A DNA stretch of 59,904 nt from Collinsella aerofaciens (GTDB taxonomy: Bacteria > Actinomycetota > Coriobacteriia > Coriobacteriales > Coriobacteriaceae), in the NCBI RefSeq assembly GCF_015557435.1, contig NZ_JADNOH010000090.1, positions 1 through 59,904 on the forward strand. The letters run 5' to 3'. This document shows, one piece after another, positions 33,043 through 41,526 of this stretch. Position numbers and translations under genes: made by a program. Positions within the stretch are counted from its first letter, which is position 1. The number at the start of each line of letters is the position of its first letter. The notes below the pieces were generated by a model. It made no database searches. It was not told the DNA's origin and saw only the letters and a program-made list of their open reading frames with translations.

Positions 33043-34431
33043 ATGGATACTCAAGACCCAACATATTCCGACGACGAACTGACCGCCGCGCTTGCCGAGC
33101 ACCTGGCATCGCTCGATCGCGACGACAGCTATCGCGTGGATCGCGTACTTAAGCGCTCTGGCGTCGAAGCGACCGAGCTCGTGTACTTTGAAGGCTCCAG
33201 CGGTGGGTCGCTTGGCCCCTTCGTCCGTAAGCGCATTGACGCATCGGCCCAGATTGGCGGGGCGTATGAGCGCCTGTTTGAGGCCCAGCGTGCCGGGCGC
33301 CGTTTTGAACACTTTCCTCGGATCGTCGATTGTCGCCGTGCGGGCGATGAACTCGACGTAGTGATGGAGTATGTCGAGGGCGAGACGCTCGAGGCCTTAG
33401 TGGGGCGCTTGGGCGCGACGCCCGATTATGCGCATGGGTTATTTCCTGCTCTCTGCGATGCGGTGGGAGAGCTCCATGCTGGTTTTGCGACAGCGGGGGA
33501 GCCGGCGGTGCCGGTGATTCACCGCGACCTTAAACCTTCGAACATCATCGTGTCGGGCGTGCGGTATGCACCCAATGCCGGTATGAGCTTTTCGTCGCTG
33601 GTGATTATCGATTTGGGGATCGCGCGCGTATGGCGCGACGGTGCCGATGCCGACACCGTTAAGTTTGGCACGCGGCCCTATGCGCCGCCCGAGCAATATG
33701 GGTTTGGGCAGACGAGCGTGCGCAGTGATGTGTATGCACTTGGCGCTCTTCTCTTCTTTTGCCTGACGGGGGCTGATCCTAAGCCGGGACGTGACATGCG
33801 CGAGCAGTGCGAGACGGGCGCTATCCCCGTTCCGTTGGCCGATGCCATCTGCATGGCGATGGCGCTCGATCCGGCCAAGCGCTTTGCCAATGCGAAGGCG
33901 CTGGGACATGCTGTGTGCGCGGCATTTGAGCTGTGCCGTCCCGCGTTTTCGGTACCGGGCGCAATGCCACCCGTGGCGGCACAAGCCGCATCGACTGCCT
34001 CGCCATCGCCATCGCCTTCCACGCAACAGCCTCAGAACATCTTATCGCCGGCGCCCGCCCGTCAAAGCCTGCTTTCTCGCGTTCCGGAGCCTTTGGGGCG
34101 CGCTTGGAACATACTTATCTGCCTCTCGCTTCTCGTCTTTTTTGCCGGGAGCCATTTCGCTGTCTTTCATCCAACGGGCGCCAACCAAAACTACCCGACG
34201 TGGTTCCTTGCGGTTGAGTACTTCTTTTTTGTCGACGGTCTCACGGTGCTTTTCCACTTCGCCGTGCTCGACAAGCGCCGACTTCGCCGGCGATTCGCGC
34301 TGCTCGACAGCTATCGCGGCAAGAAACTCGCGAAACTCTGGCTCAAGGCGCTGGGCGTGCTGCTTATATGCATGATCGTCATAGTTGCGGTTGCCAATGC
34401 GACCGGTGTCGTTGACACCTCTGCCAGCTAA
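33043..34431 (+). CDS. Ser/Thr protein kinase with two C-terminal membrane helices
   Basis: The protein of about 462 residues has a Hanks-type kinase domain: M-E-Y-V-E-G-E-T near 108, catalytic V-I-H-R-D-L-K-P-S-N near 157-166, I-I-D-L-G-I-A near 188 with DLG for DFG, and G-T-R-P-Y-A-P-P-E near 209. The glycine-rich loop is weak. A Pro/Ser linker precedes two hydrophobic segments near 352 and 385 and a further one at the end. Start candidates are GTG 33013, ATG 33031, ATG 33034 and ATG 33043, none with a strong SD. TATGAT 7 bases before 33043 raises a leaderless transcript. Confidence 0.8.
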   Translation: MDTQDPTYSDDELTAALAEHLASLDRDDSYRVDRVLKRSGVEATELVYFEGSSGGSLGPFVRKRIDASAQIGGAYERLFEAQRAGRRFEHFPRIVDCRRAGDELDVVMEYVEGETLEALVGRLGATPDYAHGLFPALCDAVGELHAGFATAGEPAVPVIHRDLKPSNIIVSGVRYAPNAGMSFSSLVIIDLGIARVWRDGADADTVKFGTRPYAPPEQYGFGQTSVRSDVYALGALLFFCLTGADPKPGRDMREQCETGAIPVPLADAICMAMALDPAKRFANAKALGHAVCAAFELCRPAFSVPGAMPPVAAQAASTASPSPSPSTQQPQNILSPAPARQSLLSRVPEPLGRAWNILICLSLLVFFAGSHFAVFHPTGANQNYPTWFLAVEYFFFVDGLTVLFHFAVLDKRRLRRRFALLDSYRGKKLAKLWLKALGVLLICMIVIVAVANATGVVDTSAS

Positions 34432-34435
34432 AAGA

Positions 34436-34459
34436 AAAGGGCCCCGTTTGGGGCCCTTT
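34436..34459. terminator. Bidirectional terminator
   Basis: AAAGGGCCCC and GGGGCCCTTT are perfect complements around a GTTT loop, between convergent genes. Confidence 0.85.
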
Positions 34460-34469
34460 GCAGTTGCGC

Positions 34470-35603
34470 TTAGATGCGGTTCATCTGAGCGGCGACCTTG
34501 TTGTACCAGTCCTGCCACGTGGGCGGGCAGTACTTTTTGGCCGCTGCCGGGGTAAGGGTGGAGCCGTAGTTGGCGCCCAGGTAGGCAACATGAGCGGAGA
34601 TGCCCTCGCTCCAGCTGCCAAAGCTGCGCCAACCGCCGCCACGAGCGCTCCAGCCCCAGGCGTTGTAGGAATTGGCGCAATAAGTGCCCTTGGTGCTCTC
34701 GATGCAGGCGATGGCGGGGGACCAACGGGGGTCGACGCCGGTATTCCAAGCGGCGACGGCAAAGTTGTAGCCCTGGCCTGCCATGGGGGAGCCGGCAAGA
34801 TAATTATCGATGCGGCTCGTCCACTCGTTGATGAACGAATCGTAATCGGAGTTACCGGTATTGGCGTTGTTCACCGTGGTATCGATGGTGGTGTTGGTGT
34901 TGGTGGCCTGGCTGCTGGAATTGCTGCCGCTAACGCCCTCGCCTGAGAGCTTCTCGGCGGCAGCGGCCTTGTCGGCCTCAAGCTTGGCAAGCTCGGCGGC
35001 ATTTTCCTGCTCGGCTTTTGCCTGCGCCTCGCTGCGGAGCTGCTGGGCCTGTGCCAGCGCATCCTCGGCGTTTTTCTGCTCTGCCTCAAGCTGGGACTTG
35101 GCCTGCTGAAGCTCGGCCTTGTTCTGCTCGAGTTCGGTTTGCATGTTGTTGAGCTCTTCGATCTCGTCGACGCTCGAGCTCGTGATCTGGTTGGTGTATT
35201 TGCAGGTGGTGATGAACTCACCCAGGCTCTGCGCGTTGACCAGGAAGCTCACGATGGGATTGGTGCCCTTCTGGTACTTGTACAGATCGCGCATAGCGGA
35301 GCTTGCCTTGGCCTGCTGCTCGGGAAGCTTGGCCTCGATTTCCTCGATGCTTGCCTCATTGGAGTCGATCTGCTTTTGCAGGTCGTCGAGTTTGGCGCGG
35401 GCATCGTTGTAGGCGCTCGTGGCGGCTTCAATTTTTTGCTGCGCGGCGGAAAGCTGATCCTGCGTTGCCTGCGAGGCGGCATACGCCGCAACGGGGGAGA
35501 GCATCGGCGTGGCAGTCAGTGCGACAGCGAGTGCCGCGCTCGTGATGATACGAGCCGGCTTCGACGCGATGAGCGCTGCGACGCGATGATTCGAATGCTG
35601 CAT
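34470..35603 (-). CDS. Secreted coiled-coil protein with a lysozyme/glucosaminidase-like domain
   Basis: The protein of about 377 residues has a signal peptide ending near V-A-A-Y-A-A at about 41. A coiled coil rich in Q, E, K and A runs from about 45 to 220, as in PcsB-type hydrolase partners. A Ser/Thr/Asn linker leads to a C-terminal domain with W-T-S-R-I-D near 275, A-C-I-E-S-T-K-G near 310 and N-A-W-G-W-S near 324. That domain resembles cell-wall glycan hydrolases. ATG 35603 follows AGAGGG; an upstream TTG is less likely. A role in cell separation is inferred. Confidence 0.78.
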   Translation of the reverse strand: MQHSNHRVAALIASKPARIITSAALAVALTATPMLSPVAAYAASQATQDQLSAAQQKIEAATSAYNDARAKLDDLQKQIDSNEASIEEIEAKLPEQQAKASSAMRDLYKYQKGTNPIVSFLVNAQSLGEFITTCKYTNQITSSSVDEIEELNNMQTELEQNKAELQQAKSQLEAEQKNAEDALAQAQQLRSEAQAKAEQENAAELAKLEADKAAAAEKLSGEGVSGSNSSSQATNTNTTIDTTVNNANTGNSDYDSFINEWTSRIDNYLAGSPMAGQGYNFAVAAWNTGVDPRWSPAIACIESTKGTYCANSYNAWGWSARGGGWRSFGSWSEGISAHVAYLGANYGSTLTPAAAKKYCPPTWQDWYNKVAAQMNRI

Positions 35604-35664
35604 CCAATCCCTCTGCAATCAATCGTAGGTTATGGTTCGAACGGTATTCTACTACTGCTTTCGA

Positions 35665-35712
35665 CCTCAACTTGAACCTTAAAGGTTCCAAAGGGTCAAG
35701 TTGAACTTGAGG
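35665..35712 (-). promoter_or_regulatory. Nested inverted repeats upstream of the secreted wall protein
   Basis: GAACCTT-A-AAGGTTC (35674-35688) is a perfect palindrome. It is flanked by TCAACTTGA on the left and TCAAGTTGA within 35696-35704, themselves complementary. A related TTCAACTT occurs again near 35762. This is a likely operator region for the minus-strand gene. Confidence 0.45.
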
Positions 35713-35837
35713 CTTTGGCTTTGACCTGCAGTTATAGTGAATTGTTGAGAAACCATAGAGTTCAACTTTAACGTTACGGAACTCGGTCTGATCGCAGATT
35801 CACGCCTTAAGGGCTACTCCAACATGGGGTTTTGCAC

Positions 35838-36470
35838 CTATAGGGCTCCCTCGCGGCGTGCCTGCTCAATTTCTTCGAGCGCCTCGGCTGGGGTGAAGGA
35901 ACACGTGCCGTCGCCGAGCTTGACTGTTTGGATATCGTCTCCGACATGCACCTCTCCGCCTCGAAGCACCACACCGAAAATGCCCTCGTGGGGAAAGATG
36001 CAATCACCGGCGAGATAGTAGATGGCGCAGCGGGTGTGGCAGACCTTGCCGATCTGGCTGATCTCGACCAGAACGTCGTTGCCGATCTTGAGCTGTGTGC
36101 CCAAGGGGAGCGAAAGCAGGTTGATGCCTTGTGTGGTGAAGTTCTCCCCAAAGTCGCCTTTGTGTACATCGAGCCCGCGATGCTGCGCCGTCCGGATTGA
36201 TTCTGCGGCCAAAAACGAGACTTGGCGGTGCCAGTGCCCGGCGTGCGCATCGGAAGCGAGGCCAAACTGCTCAATGACGGTATCGTGCCCATCGGCGACG
36301 GGAGACTTGCGTGTGCCTTTGTGCGCCGACGTGTTAATCGAGACGATGCGGGCGGGTCCTTCGTAGGCGTTGCTGGCGGTGCGTAGGGGAGCGGTTGTCT
36401 GTGAGCGTTCCGCTAGCACGCGTTTTGCGGCGTCAAGGATGGGGTTGTCGGCTAGATGTTCTTGGGGCAC
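35838..36470 (-). CDS. MOSC-domain protein
   Basis: The 210-residue protein has the MOSC layout: I-V-S-I-N-T-S near 43, G-L-A-S-D-A-H-A-G-H-W-H-R-Q-V near 70-84, G-D-F-G-E-N-F near 105, and the conserved cysteine in I-G-K-V-C-H-T-R-C near 140-148. MOSC domains act in molybdenum-cofactor sulphuration or in resistance to N-hydroxylated compounds. The start is GTG at 36470 with GAAAGG upstream. No molybdenum genes are adjacent, so the substrate is open. Confidence 0.8.
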   Translation of the reverse strand: MPQEHLADNPILDAAKRVLAERSQTTAPLRTASNAYEGPARIVSINTSAHKGTRKSPVADGHDTVIEQFGLASDAHAGHWHRQVSFLAAESIRTAQHRGLDVHKGDFGENFTTQGINLLSLPLGTQLKIGNDVLVEISQIGKVCHTRCAIYYLAGDCIFPHEGIFGVVLRGGEVHVGDDIQTVKLGDGTCSFTPAEALEEIEQARREGAL

Positions 36471-36512
36471 GCGTGCGCCTTTCGCTTATGGGATTGACAA
36501 TATGTTGAATCC

Positions 36513-36546
36513 TACAACAACGGTAGGTTCATTGCCCGTTGTCGTA
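36513..36546. repeat. Inverted repeat in the MOSC/ATP-grasp intergenic region
   Basis: TACAACAACGG (36513-36523) and CCGTTGTCGTA (36536-36546) are complementary with one mismatch. They lie between divergent genes, so the pair may be an operator. Confidence 0.4.
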
Positions 36547-36609
36547 CAGCGGTGAGCGCTGTCTTTGCGCCGAGTTTGCTCCTCCGATTGCCATAGATAC
36601 GGTGGAGCT

Positions 36610-36639
36610 TTGGGTACTGGCGGTTTGGCACGCTAGAAT
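36610..36639 (+). promoter_or_regulatory. Probable promoter of the ATP-grasp ligase gene
   Basis: TTGGGT (36610-36615) and TAGAAT (36634-36639) are separated by 18 bases, 57 bases before the start codon. Confidence 0.5.
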
Positions 36640-36695
36640 GAACCGGTTGCACTAAGACCGTCCGTTGTGCGGGCAGTTCACGATAGGAAGTTTCC

Positions 36696-37952
36696 ATGGC
36701 ATTGCAGTTTACAGAGCGCGAGTTCATTCCCGTGCTGCTCGGTGGCGACATCAACGCCTATTCGGTGGCGCGCGCCTTCTACGAAGAGTATCAGGTCAAG
36801 AGTCTGGTCTTTGGCAAGTACCAGACGGGCCCTGCGTATCGCAGCCAGATTATCGACTACACGCCCAACGTCGACATCGATACCATGCCCGTGATGCTCA
36901 AGACCGTCAACGGTATCGCTCAGGCGCATGCCGATAAGACGATCGTCCTGATGGGCTGCGGCGATAACTATGTCGCCTTGGTGGCTCAGGCAAAGGATGC
37001 CGATGAGCTGGCGGATAACATCGTCGCTCCCTACGCGCCCTACAGCATGCTCGAGCAGTGCCAGAAGAAGGAGATCTTCTACGAGCTGTGCGAGAAGCAT
37101 GGTGTGCCGTATCCGCACACCTTTACCTTCACTGCGCAGATGCTCAACGCGCAAGGCGAGGCGCCGGCCGAAGTGCTCGACCAGATCGACTTTCCGTTCC
37201 CGATGATCCTGAAGCCGTCCGACGGCATCATGTGGTGGCAGCATGAGTTCGAGGGCCAGAAGAAGGCTTATGAGATTGCCGATCGCGCCGAGCTGGAGCA
37301 GGTTATCCGTGACTCCTATGCCAGCGGCTATACCGACGACCTGATCTTGCAGGATCGCGTGCCCGGCAACGACGAGTACATGCGCGTGCTCACCAGCTAT
37401 TCCGATCGCAACGGTAAAGTGCGCATGATGTGCCTGGGCCACGTGCTGCTCGAGGAGCATCAGCCCCATGGCGTTGGCAACCATGCCTGTATCATTACCG
37501 AGCCCAATGACGAGCTTATGGGCGGCGTGCGCAAACTGCTCGAGGACCTTCACTTTGTGGGCTATTCCAACTTTGACGTCAAGTATGACGAACGCGATGG
37601 CTCGTTTAAGTTCTTCGACTTCAACACCCGCCAGGGCCGCAGCAACTACTATGTCACCAACAGCGGCTTTAATGTTGCCAAGTATGTGGTGGACGAGTAT
37701 GTGTTCAACCGTCCGTTTGAGCCGGAGTTTGTGACGGCGCAGGACGAGGCTCTGTGGATGGTCGTTCCCATGGGTGTCGTCGACAAGTACGTCAAGGATC
37801 CCGAGTTGCGCGCCAAGGTGCATCGCCTGGATAAGGAAGGCAAGGGCGCCGACCCCTCGTTTATGAAGGGCGACTTTGTCTTTAACCGCTGGCTGCGCAT
37901 GTGGCACACCAAGCTGCGCCACTTTAAGCTGTTCAAGACGTATTACAAGTAG
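36696..37952 (+). CDS. ATP-grasp carboxylate-amine ligase, D-aspartate ligase-like
   Basis: The 418-residue protein has the ATP-grasp pattern: P-M-I-L-K-P-S-D-G near 169, L-I-L-Q-D-R-V-P-G-N-D near 219 and F-D-V-K-Y-D-E-R-D-G-S-F-K-F-F-D-F-N-T-R near 293-312 with metal-binding acidic and N residues. It resembles the D-aspartate ligase group that adds D-Asp to peptidoglycan stem peptides. The downstream racemase could supply D-aspartate. AGGAAG precedes ATG 36696. Another amino acid ligase role cannot be excluded. Confidence 0.75.
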   Translation: MALQFTEREFIPVLLGGDINAYSVARAFYEEYQVKSLVFGKYQTGPAYRSQIIDYTPNVDIDTMPVMLKTVNGIAQAHADKTIVLMGCGDNYVALVAQAKDADELADNIVAPYAPYSMLEQCQKKEIFYELCEKHGVPYPHTFTFTAQMLNAQGEAPAEVLDQIDFPFPMILKPSDGIMWWQHEFEGQKKAYEIADRAELEQVIRDSYASGYTDDLILQDRVPGNDEYMRVLTSYSDRNGKVRMMCLGHVLLEEHQPHGVGNHACIITEPNDELMGGVRKLLEDLHFVGYSNFDVKYDERDGSFKFFDFNTRQGRSNYYVTNSGFNVAKYVVDEYVFNRPFEPEFVTAQDEALWMVVPMGVVDKYVKDPELRAKVHRLDKEGKGADPSFMKGDFVFNRWLRMWHTKLRHFKLFKTYYK

Positions 37953-38036
37953 ATGAGTGCGGCGCCCGTCCGGTTTACATCGGGCGGGCGCGGGTATGAT
38001 ACGCGCAATTGCGCAAGCGTCACCAAGGAGGCGGCG

Positions 38037-38783
38037 ATGGAAAAGCTGGGAGTTATCGGCGGCATGGGCGCCGAGGCCACGTCGTATTACTACGACCAGG
38101 TGGTGCGCCATACGGCGGCTACGTGCGACCAGGAGCATATCGACATGGTGGTGCTTTCCAAGTCGACCATGCCCGACCGCACGCTGGCCATCAAGACCGG
38201 CGAGCATGCCGAGCTGCTGGCGACCATGAAGGAGTGCGCCCAGGCGCTCGAGACGCTGGGCTGTGCACACATCGCCATTCCCTGCAATACGTCACACTAC
38301 TTCTACGACCAGATCCAGTCGTTTACGAAGGTGCCGATTATCCACATGCCGCGAGAGTCGGTGCGCTATGCCCTGGCGGGCGCGGTGATGGGGGAGTGCG
38401 AGTTCGATCCCAACCTAAGCATTCCGGCAGAGCCGGTGCGCAAAATCGGCATCATGGGTACCGATGGCACCGTGGGCGCGGGCGTCTATGGGCGCGAGTG
38501 TGAGGCGGCGGGTGTCGAGGTCGTCTACCCCAGCGAGAAGCGTCAGGCCGACGTGATGTCGCTCATCTATGACGACGTGAAGGCCGGACGTGAGCCCGAT
38601 ATGGATAAGTTCGACCGCGTGATGTGGGAGTTTGCCCGTAGCGGCTGCGATCGCGTCATTCTGGCCTGCACGGAGCTCTCGGTGCTGCAGAAGTATCGTG
38701 AGATGCCCGAGATTACCCTCGATGCCATGGACGTCCTGGTGCGTGAATCCATCATTCGCAGCGGCGCCCCCTACCGCCTCTAG
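38037..38783 (+). CDS. Aspartate/glutamate racemase family protein
   Basis: The 248-residue protein has the cofactor-independent racemase pattern: G-V-I-G-G-M-G near 5-11, first cysteine in A-I-P-C-N-T-S-H near 79-86 and second cysteine in I-L-A-C-T-E-L-S near 207-214. Both catalytic cysteines are present. The family interconverts L- and D-aspartate (or glutamate). AAGGAGG lies 5 bases before ATG 38037. It follows the D-aspartate ligase-like gene by 84 bases, which supports aspartate as substrate. Confidence 0.82.
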   Translation: MEKLGVIGGMGAEATSYYYDQVVRHTAATCDQEHIDMVVLSKSTMPDRTLAIKTGEHAELLATMKECAQALETLGCAHIAIPCNTSHYFYDQIQSFTKVPIIHMPRESVRYALAGAVMGECEFDPNLSIPAEPVRKIGIMGTDGTVGAGVYGRECEAAGVEVVYPSEKRQADVMSLIYDDVKAGREPDMDKFDRVMWEFARSGCDRVILACTELSVLQKYREMPEITLDAMDVLVRESIIRSGAPYRL

Positions 38784-38790
38784 TCCCATA

Positions 38791-38823
38791 CCTACCAAAA
38801 AGGGACAGGTTAATTTTGGTAGG
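38791..38823. repeat. REP-like palindrome with a GGGACAG core
   Basis: CCTACCAAAA (38791-38800) pairs with TTTTGGTAGG (38814-38823) around AGGGACAGGTTAA. The core matches the element at 15413. Confidence 0.6.
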
Positions 38824-38841
38824 TTTTATCTGGAGAAACGC

Positions 38842-38880
38842 AAAAGGCCTCGGCTCGTTTGACGCGAGCCGAGGCCTTTT
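38842..38880. terminator. Bidirectional terminator
   Basis: AAAAGGCCTCGGCTCG (38842-38857) is perfectly complementary to 38865-38880. It separates the racemase and ecfT. Confidence 0.88.
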
Positions 38881-38906
38881 GCATGTACCGGTTGCCGCTG
38901 CGAGTG

Positions 38907-39653
38907 CTAGAACAGGAATCCCAGGATGATGAGGGCGACGCTGATGACGAGGACGGCGATATCCAGGCCCTTGATGGGATAGCGCTTGTACGAGCTGGCA
39001 CGCGTGCGCAGGTAAAAGCCGCGCTGCTCGGCTGCAAGCGCGGTGGCGTCGGTCTTGCCCACGCTCGAGATAAGCAGCGGCACGCACAACGGCAGCATGA
39101 GTTTGAGCTTCTTGATGGGGTTCTTGGTGTCGTACTCGACACCGCGTGCGGTCTGCGCCTCCATGATGGCGTTCATCTCCTGGCCGAACACCGGCACAAA
39201 GCGCAGTGCCGTGGTAAAGGTGAAGGCATAGCGATACGGCACGTGCAGCACCTCGACGCAGGCGTTGGCAAGGTCGTTGAGCTTGGTCACCATGAGCATG
39301 AGGATGAGTGGCAACGCCACGCCCAGCAAGCGCAGACAGGCCTTTGATCCGGTGATGAGCCCCGTGTCGGTGATAAAGCCCCATATCACGTTGCCATCGC
39401 GCATAAAGGCCAGCTGGAGCAACAACATGATAAGTGCGAGCGGAATCAGCAGCTTGAGCAGCGAGAACAGGCGATCGACGACGCCGGCGTAGGCGCCCAG
39501 CGCAAGGGTGAGCGCCAAAAAGCCCAACAGCGCTACATAAGTGTCGGACAAAAAAATGCCGATGATGATGGCGGCGGCAAGGCCCAGTTTGACGACCGGG
39601 TTCAGGCGATGCAGCAGCGTATCGCCCGGCATATAGTCGATGACGTTAACCAC
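38907..39653 (-). CDS. ecfT: ECF transporter transmembrane component EcfT
   Basis: The 248-residue membrane protein has about five to six helices and the two EcfT coupling motifs, A-Q-T-A-R-G-V near 165 and A-A-E-Q-R-G-F near 206, which dock on the ATPases. The start is GTG 39653, overlapping the ATPase stop by 8 bases (GTGGTTAA). It is the last gene of an operon S-S-A1A2-T and is therefore expected to move the substrate bound by the two S components. Confidence 0.88.
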   Translation of the reverse strand: MVNVIDYMPGDTLLHRLNPVVKLGLAAAIIIGIFLSDTYVALLGFLALTLALGAYAGVVDRLFSLLKLLIPLALIMLLLQLAFMRDGNVIWGFITDTGLITGSKACLRLLGVALPLILMLMVTKLNDLANACVEVLHVPYRYAFTFTTALRFVPVFGQEMNAIMEAQTARGVEYDTKNPIKKLKLMLPLCVPLLISSVGKTDATALAAEQRGFYLRTRASSYKRYPIKGLDIAVLVISVALIILGFLF

Positions 39654-41397
39654 GGCGGACCATCTCCTTGGTAATGCGAACGATATCGGTGACCTCGCTC
39701 ACCTGCGCAAAAGCGGGGGAGACGGAGGATGCCAAGCGGCGCGAGAGTTCAATGACCTGGGGCGGCTCCACGTAGGCACGCTGCATGAGCTTAATATTCG
39801 AGAACAGCTCGTGCGTGCGTCCGCGGTCGAGGATACGGCCGTCGGCCATCACAACGATGCGCTCGGCAAAGTCGGAAACGACTTCCATATCGTGGCAGAC
39901 CATGATCACGGCGCAGCCGCGCTCTGCCATGGTGCGCACCGTTTCCATGACGGTCATGCACTCACGGTAGTCAAGGCCGCTCGTGGGCTCGTCGAGCACT
40001 ACAATCTTGGGCTCAACCACTACGACGGAGGCGAGCGCCACCATTTGTCGCTGGCCGCGCGAAAGCGAGAAAGGCGCCTCGTCGGCGGGCAGGCCAAAGC
40101 GGTCGATGACGAGCTGGGCACGACGCAGGGCCTCGGCGCGGTCGATGCCGGCAAGCTCCAGGCCAAAAGCGACCTCGTCGAGCACGGTATCCTTGCAGAT
40201 CTGGCGGTCGGGGTTTTGGAAGAGCGTTGCGACCTCGCGGGCGATGCGGCTCGTGGGGACTGCGGCGGTGTCCAAGCCCGTAACGCGCACGCTGCCCGAG
40301 GCGGGTTTAAGCAAGCCCGTGAGCAGTTTGGTAAGCGTGGTCTTGCCGGCGCCGTTTTGGCCGACAATGCCCACGAGCTCGCCAGGGTAGAGCGTCAGAC
40401 TAAGGTCGTGTACGGCGGCGCCGCCATTGGGATAGGCAAACTCAACATGATCGAAGGTGAGCACGGGTTCGGCGTCCTTGGCATGAGGGCGCAACGACGG
40501 GGCATGCGGGGAGCCTGCGGGCGCTTGGGCGTCGCTGGCGGCGTGCGCGGGGTCGACGATGCCCGAAATCAGGTGCTCGGCCTCATCGACATTCAAGCAA
40601 GGGGTGCCGCTTGCCAGGCCATCGGCCTCGAGGCTATTGAAGATGCGTGTGACGCGGGGGCAGTCGACGCCGATGGTGCGGAGCTCGTCGGTGTGCGCAA
40701 AGACCTCGTGCGGCTCGCCCTGTAGCGCGATTTCGCCATGGTTGAGCACGAGCACGCGGTTGCAGTACTCCGAGAGCAGGGCGACCTTTTGTTCAACGAC
40801 CACGATAGTGATGCCAAGTGTGCGGTTTGCCTCGCGTAGGGTCTCGAAGACCAGCGTGGAGCTGGCGGGGTCGAGTGCTGCGGTGGGCTCGTCGAGTACC
40901 AGTACGCGGGGGCGCATGGCGAGGATGGCAGCGATGGCCACCTTTTGCTTCTGTCCGCCCGAGAGGGTGGCGATCTCGCGGTCGCGAAGGTCGCTGATAC
41001 CGACGGTCTCGAGCGTCTCGTTTACACGCTGCTCGATCTGGTCGTGAGGGACGCCAAAGTTCTCCAGGCCAAAAAGCATCTCGTCCTCGACGACCGAGGC
41101 GACCATCTGCGTGTCGATGTCCTGCAGCACGCTGCCGACGATCTGCGACACGTCGGTGAGCGAGACCTCGCAGGTGTCGTGGCCGTCAACCATGACGGAG
41201 CCAAAGAACGTGCCGGTGTAGTGGTGGGGCACAGCGCCCGACAGGCAGGCGGCAAGCGTGGACTTGCCGGCGCCCGAGGGCCCGATGATGCCGATAAAGT
41301 CTCCCTTGTTCACGTCGAGCGAGATGTGCTTAAGCGCCTGCTCGGTCTGCGTACCATAGGAGAACGAGACATCGTCGACGTTGATGATCGTTTTCAT
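39646..41397 (-). CDS. Fused ECF transporter ATPase (EcfA1-EcfA2)
   Basis: The 583-residue protein contains two ABC ATPase domains in one chain. Walker A motifs are G-P-S-G-A-G-K-S-T near 38 and G-Q-N-G-A-G-K-T-T near 344. Signatures are L-S-G-G-Q-K-Q and L-S-R-G-Q-R-Q; Walker B motifs are L-V-L-D-E-P-T and I-V-V-L-D-E-P-T-S. The second signature has S-R-G in place of S-G-G. In many ECF systems the two ATPases are separate. It powers substrate import with EcfT and the S components encoded just upstream. Confidence 0.88.
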   Translation of the reverse strand: MKTIINVDDVSFSYGTQTEQALKHISLDVNKGDFIGIIGPSGAGKSTLAACLSGAVPHHYTGTFFGSVMVDGHDTCEVSLTDVSQIVGSVLQDIDTQMVASVVEDEMLFGLENFGVPHDQIEQRVNETLETVGISDLRDREIATLSGGQKQKVAIAAILAMRPRVLVLDEPTAALDPASSTLVFETLREANRTLGITIVVVEQKVALLSEYCNRVLVLNHGEIALQGEPHEVFAHTDELRTIGVDCPRVTRIFNSLEADGLASGTPCLNVDEAEHLISGIVDPAHAASDAQAPAGSPHAPSLRPHAKDAEPVLTFDHVEFAYPNGGAAVHDLSLTLYPGELVGIVGQNGAGKTTLTKLLTGLLKPASGSVRVTGLDTAAVPTSRIAREVATLFQNPDRQICKDTVLDEVAFGLELAGIDRAEALRRAQLVIDRFGLPADEAPFSLSRGQRQMVALASVVVVEPKIVVLDEPTSGLDYRECMTVMETVRTMAERGCAVIMVCHDMEVVSDFAERIVVMADGRILDRGRTHELFSNIKLMQRAYVEPPQVIELSRRLASSVSPAFAQVSEVTDIVRITKEMVRRG

Positions 41398-41415
41398 GGA
41401 TACCTTTCATGGTCA

Positions 41416-41459
41416 TTGGGGACGTTCTTAAATGACGAGTCGTTTAAGAACGTCCCCAA
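41416..41459. repeat. REP-like palindrome with a GGGGACGTT core
   Basis: GGGGACGTTCTTAAA (41418-41432) is perfectly complementary to TTTAAGAACGTCCCC (41443-41457), extended by TTGG/CCAA. It lies between the ATPase and S-component genes. Confidence 0.7.
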
Positions 41460-41526
41460 ATGCTAGCTGTTTGGGACAGTCTTTGGTGATGGGGCCGCTA
41501 ACGCGCGGCCCGTCCATCATATCAGG

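Noticed and set aside
35620-35660. tRNA gene suggested by a GGTTCGAA-like string
   Set aside because: No acceptor stem or other tRNA arms can be built around it.
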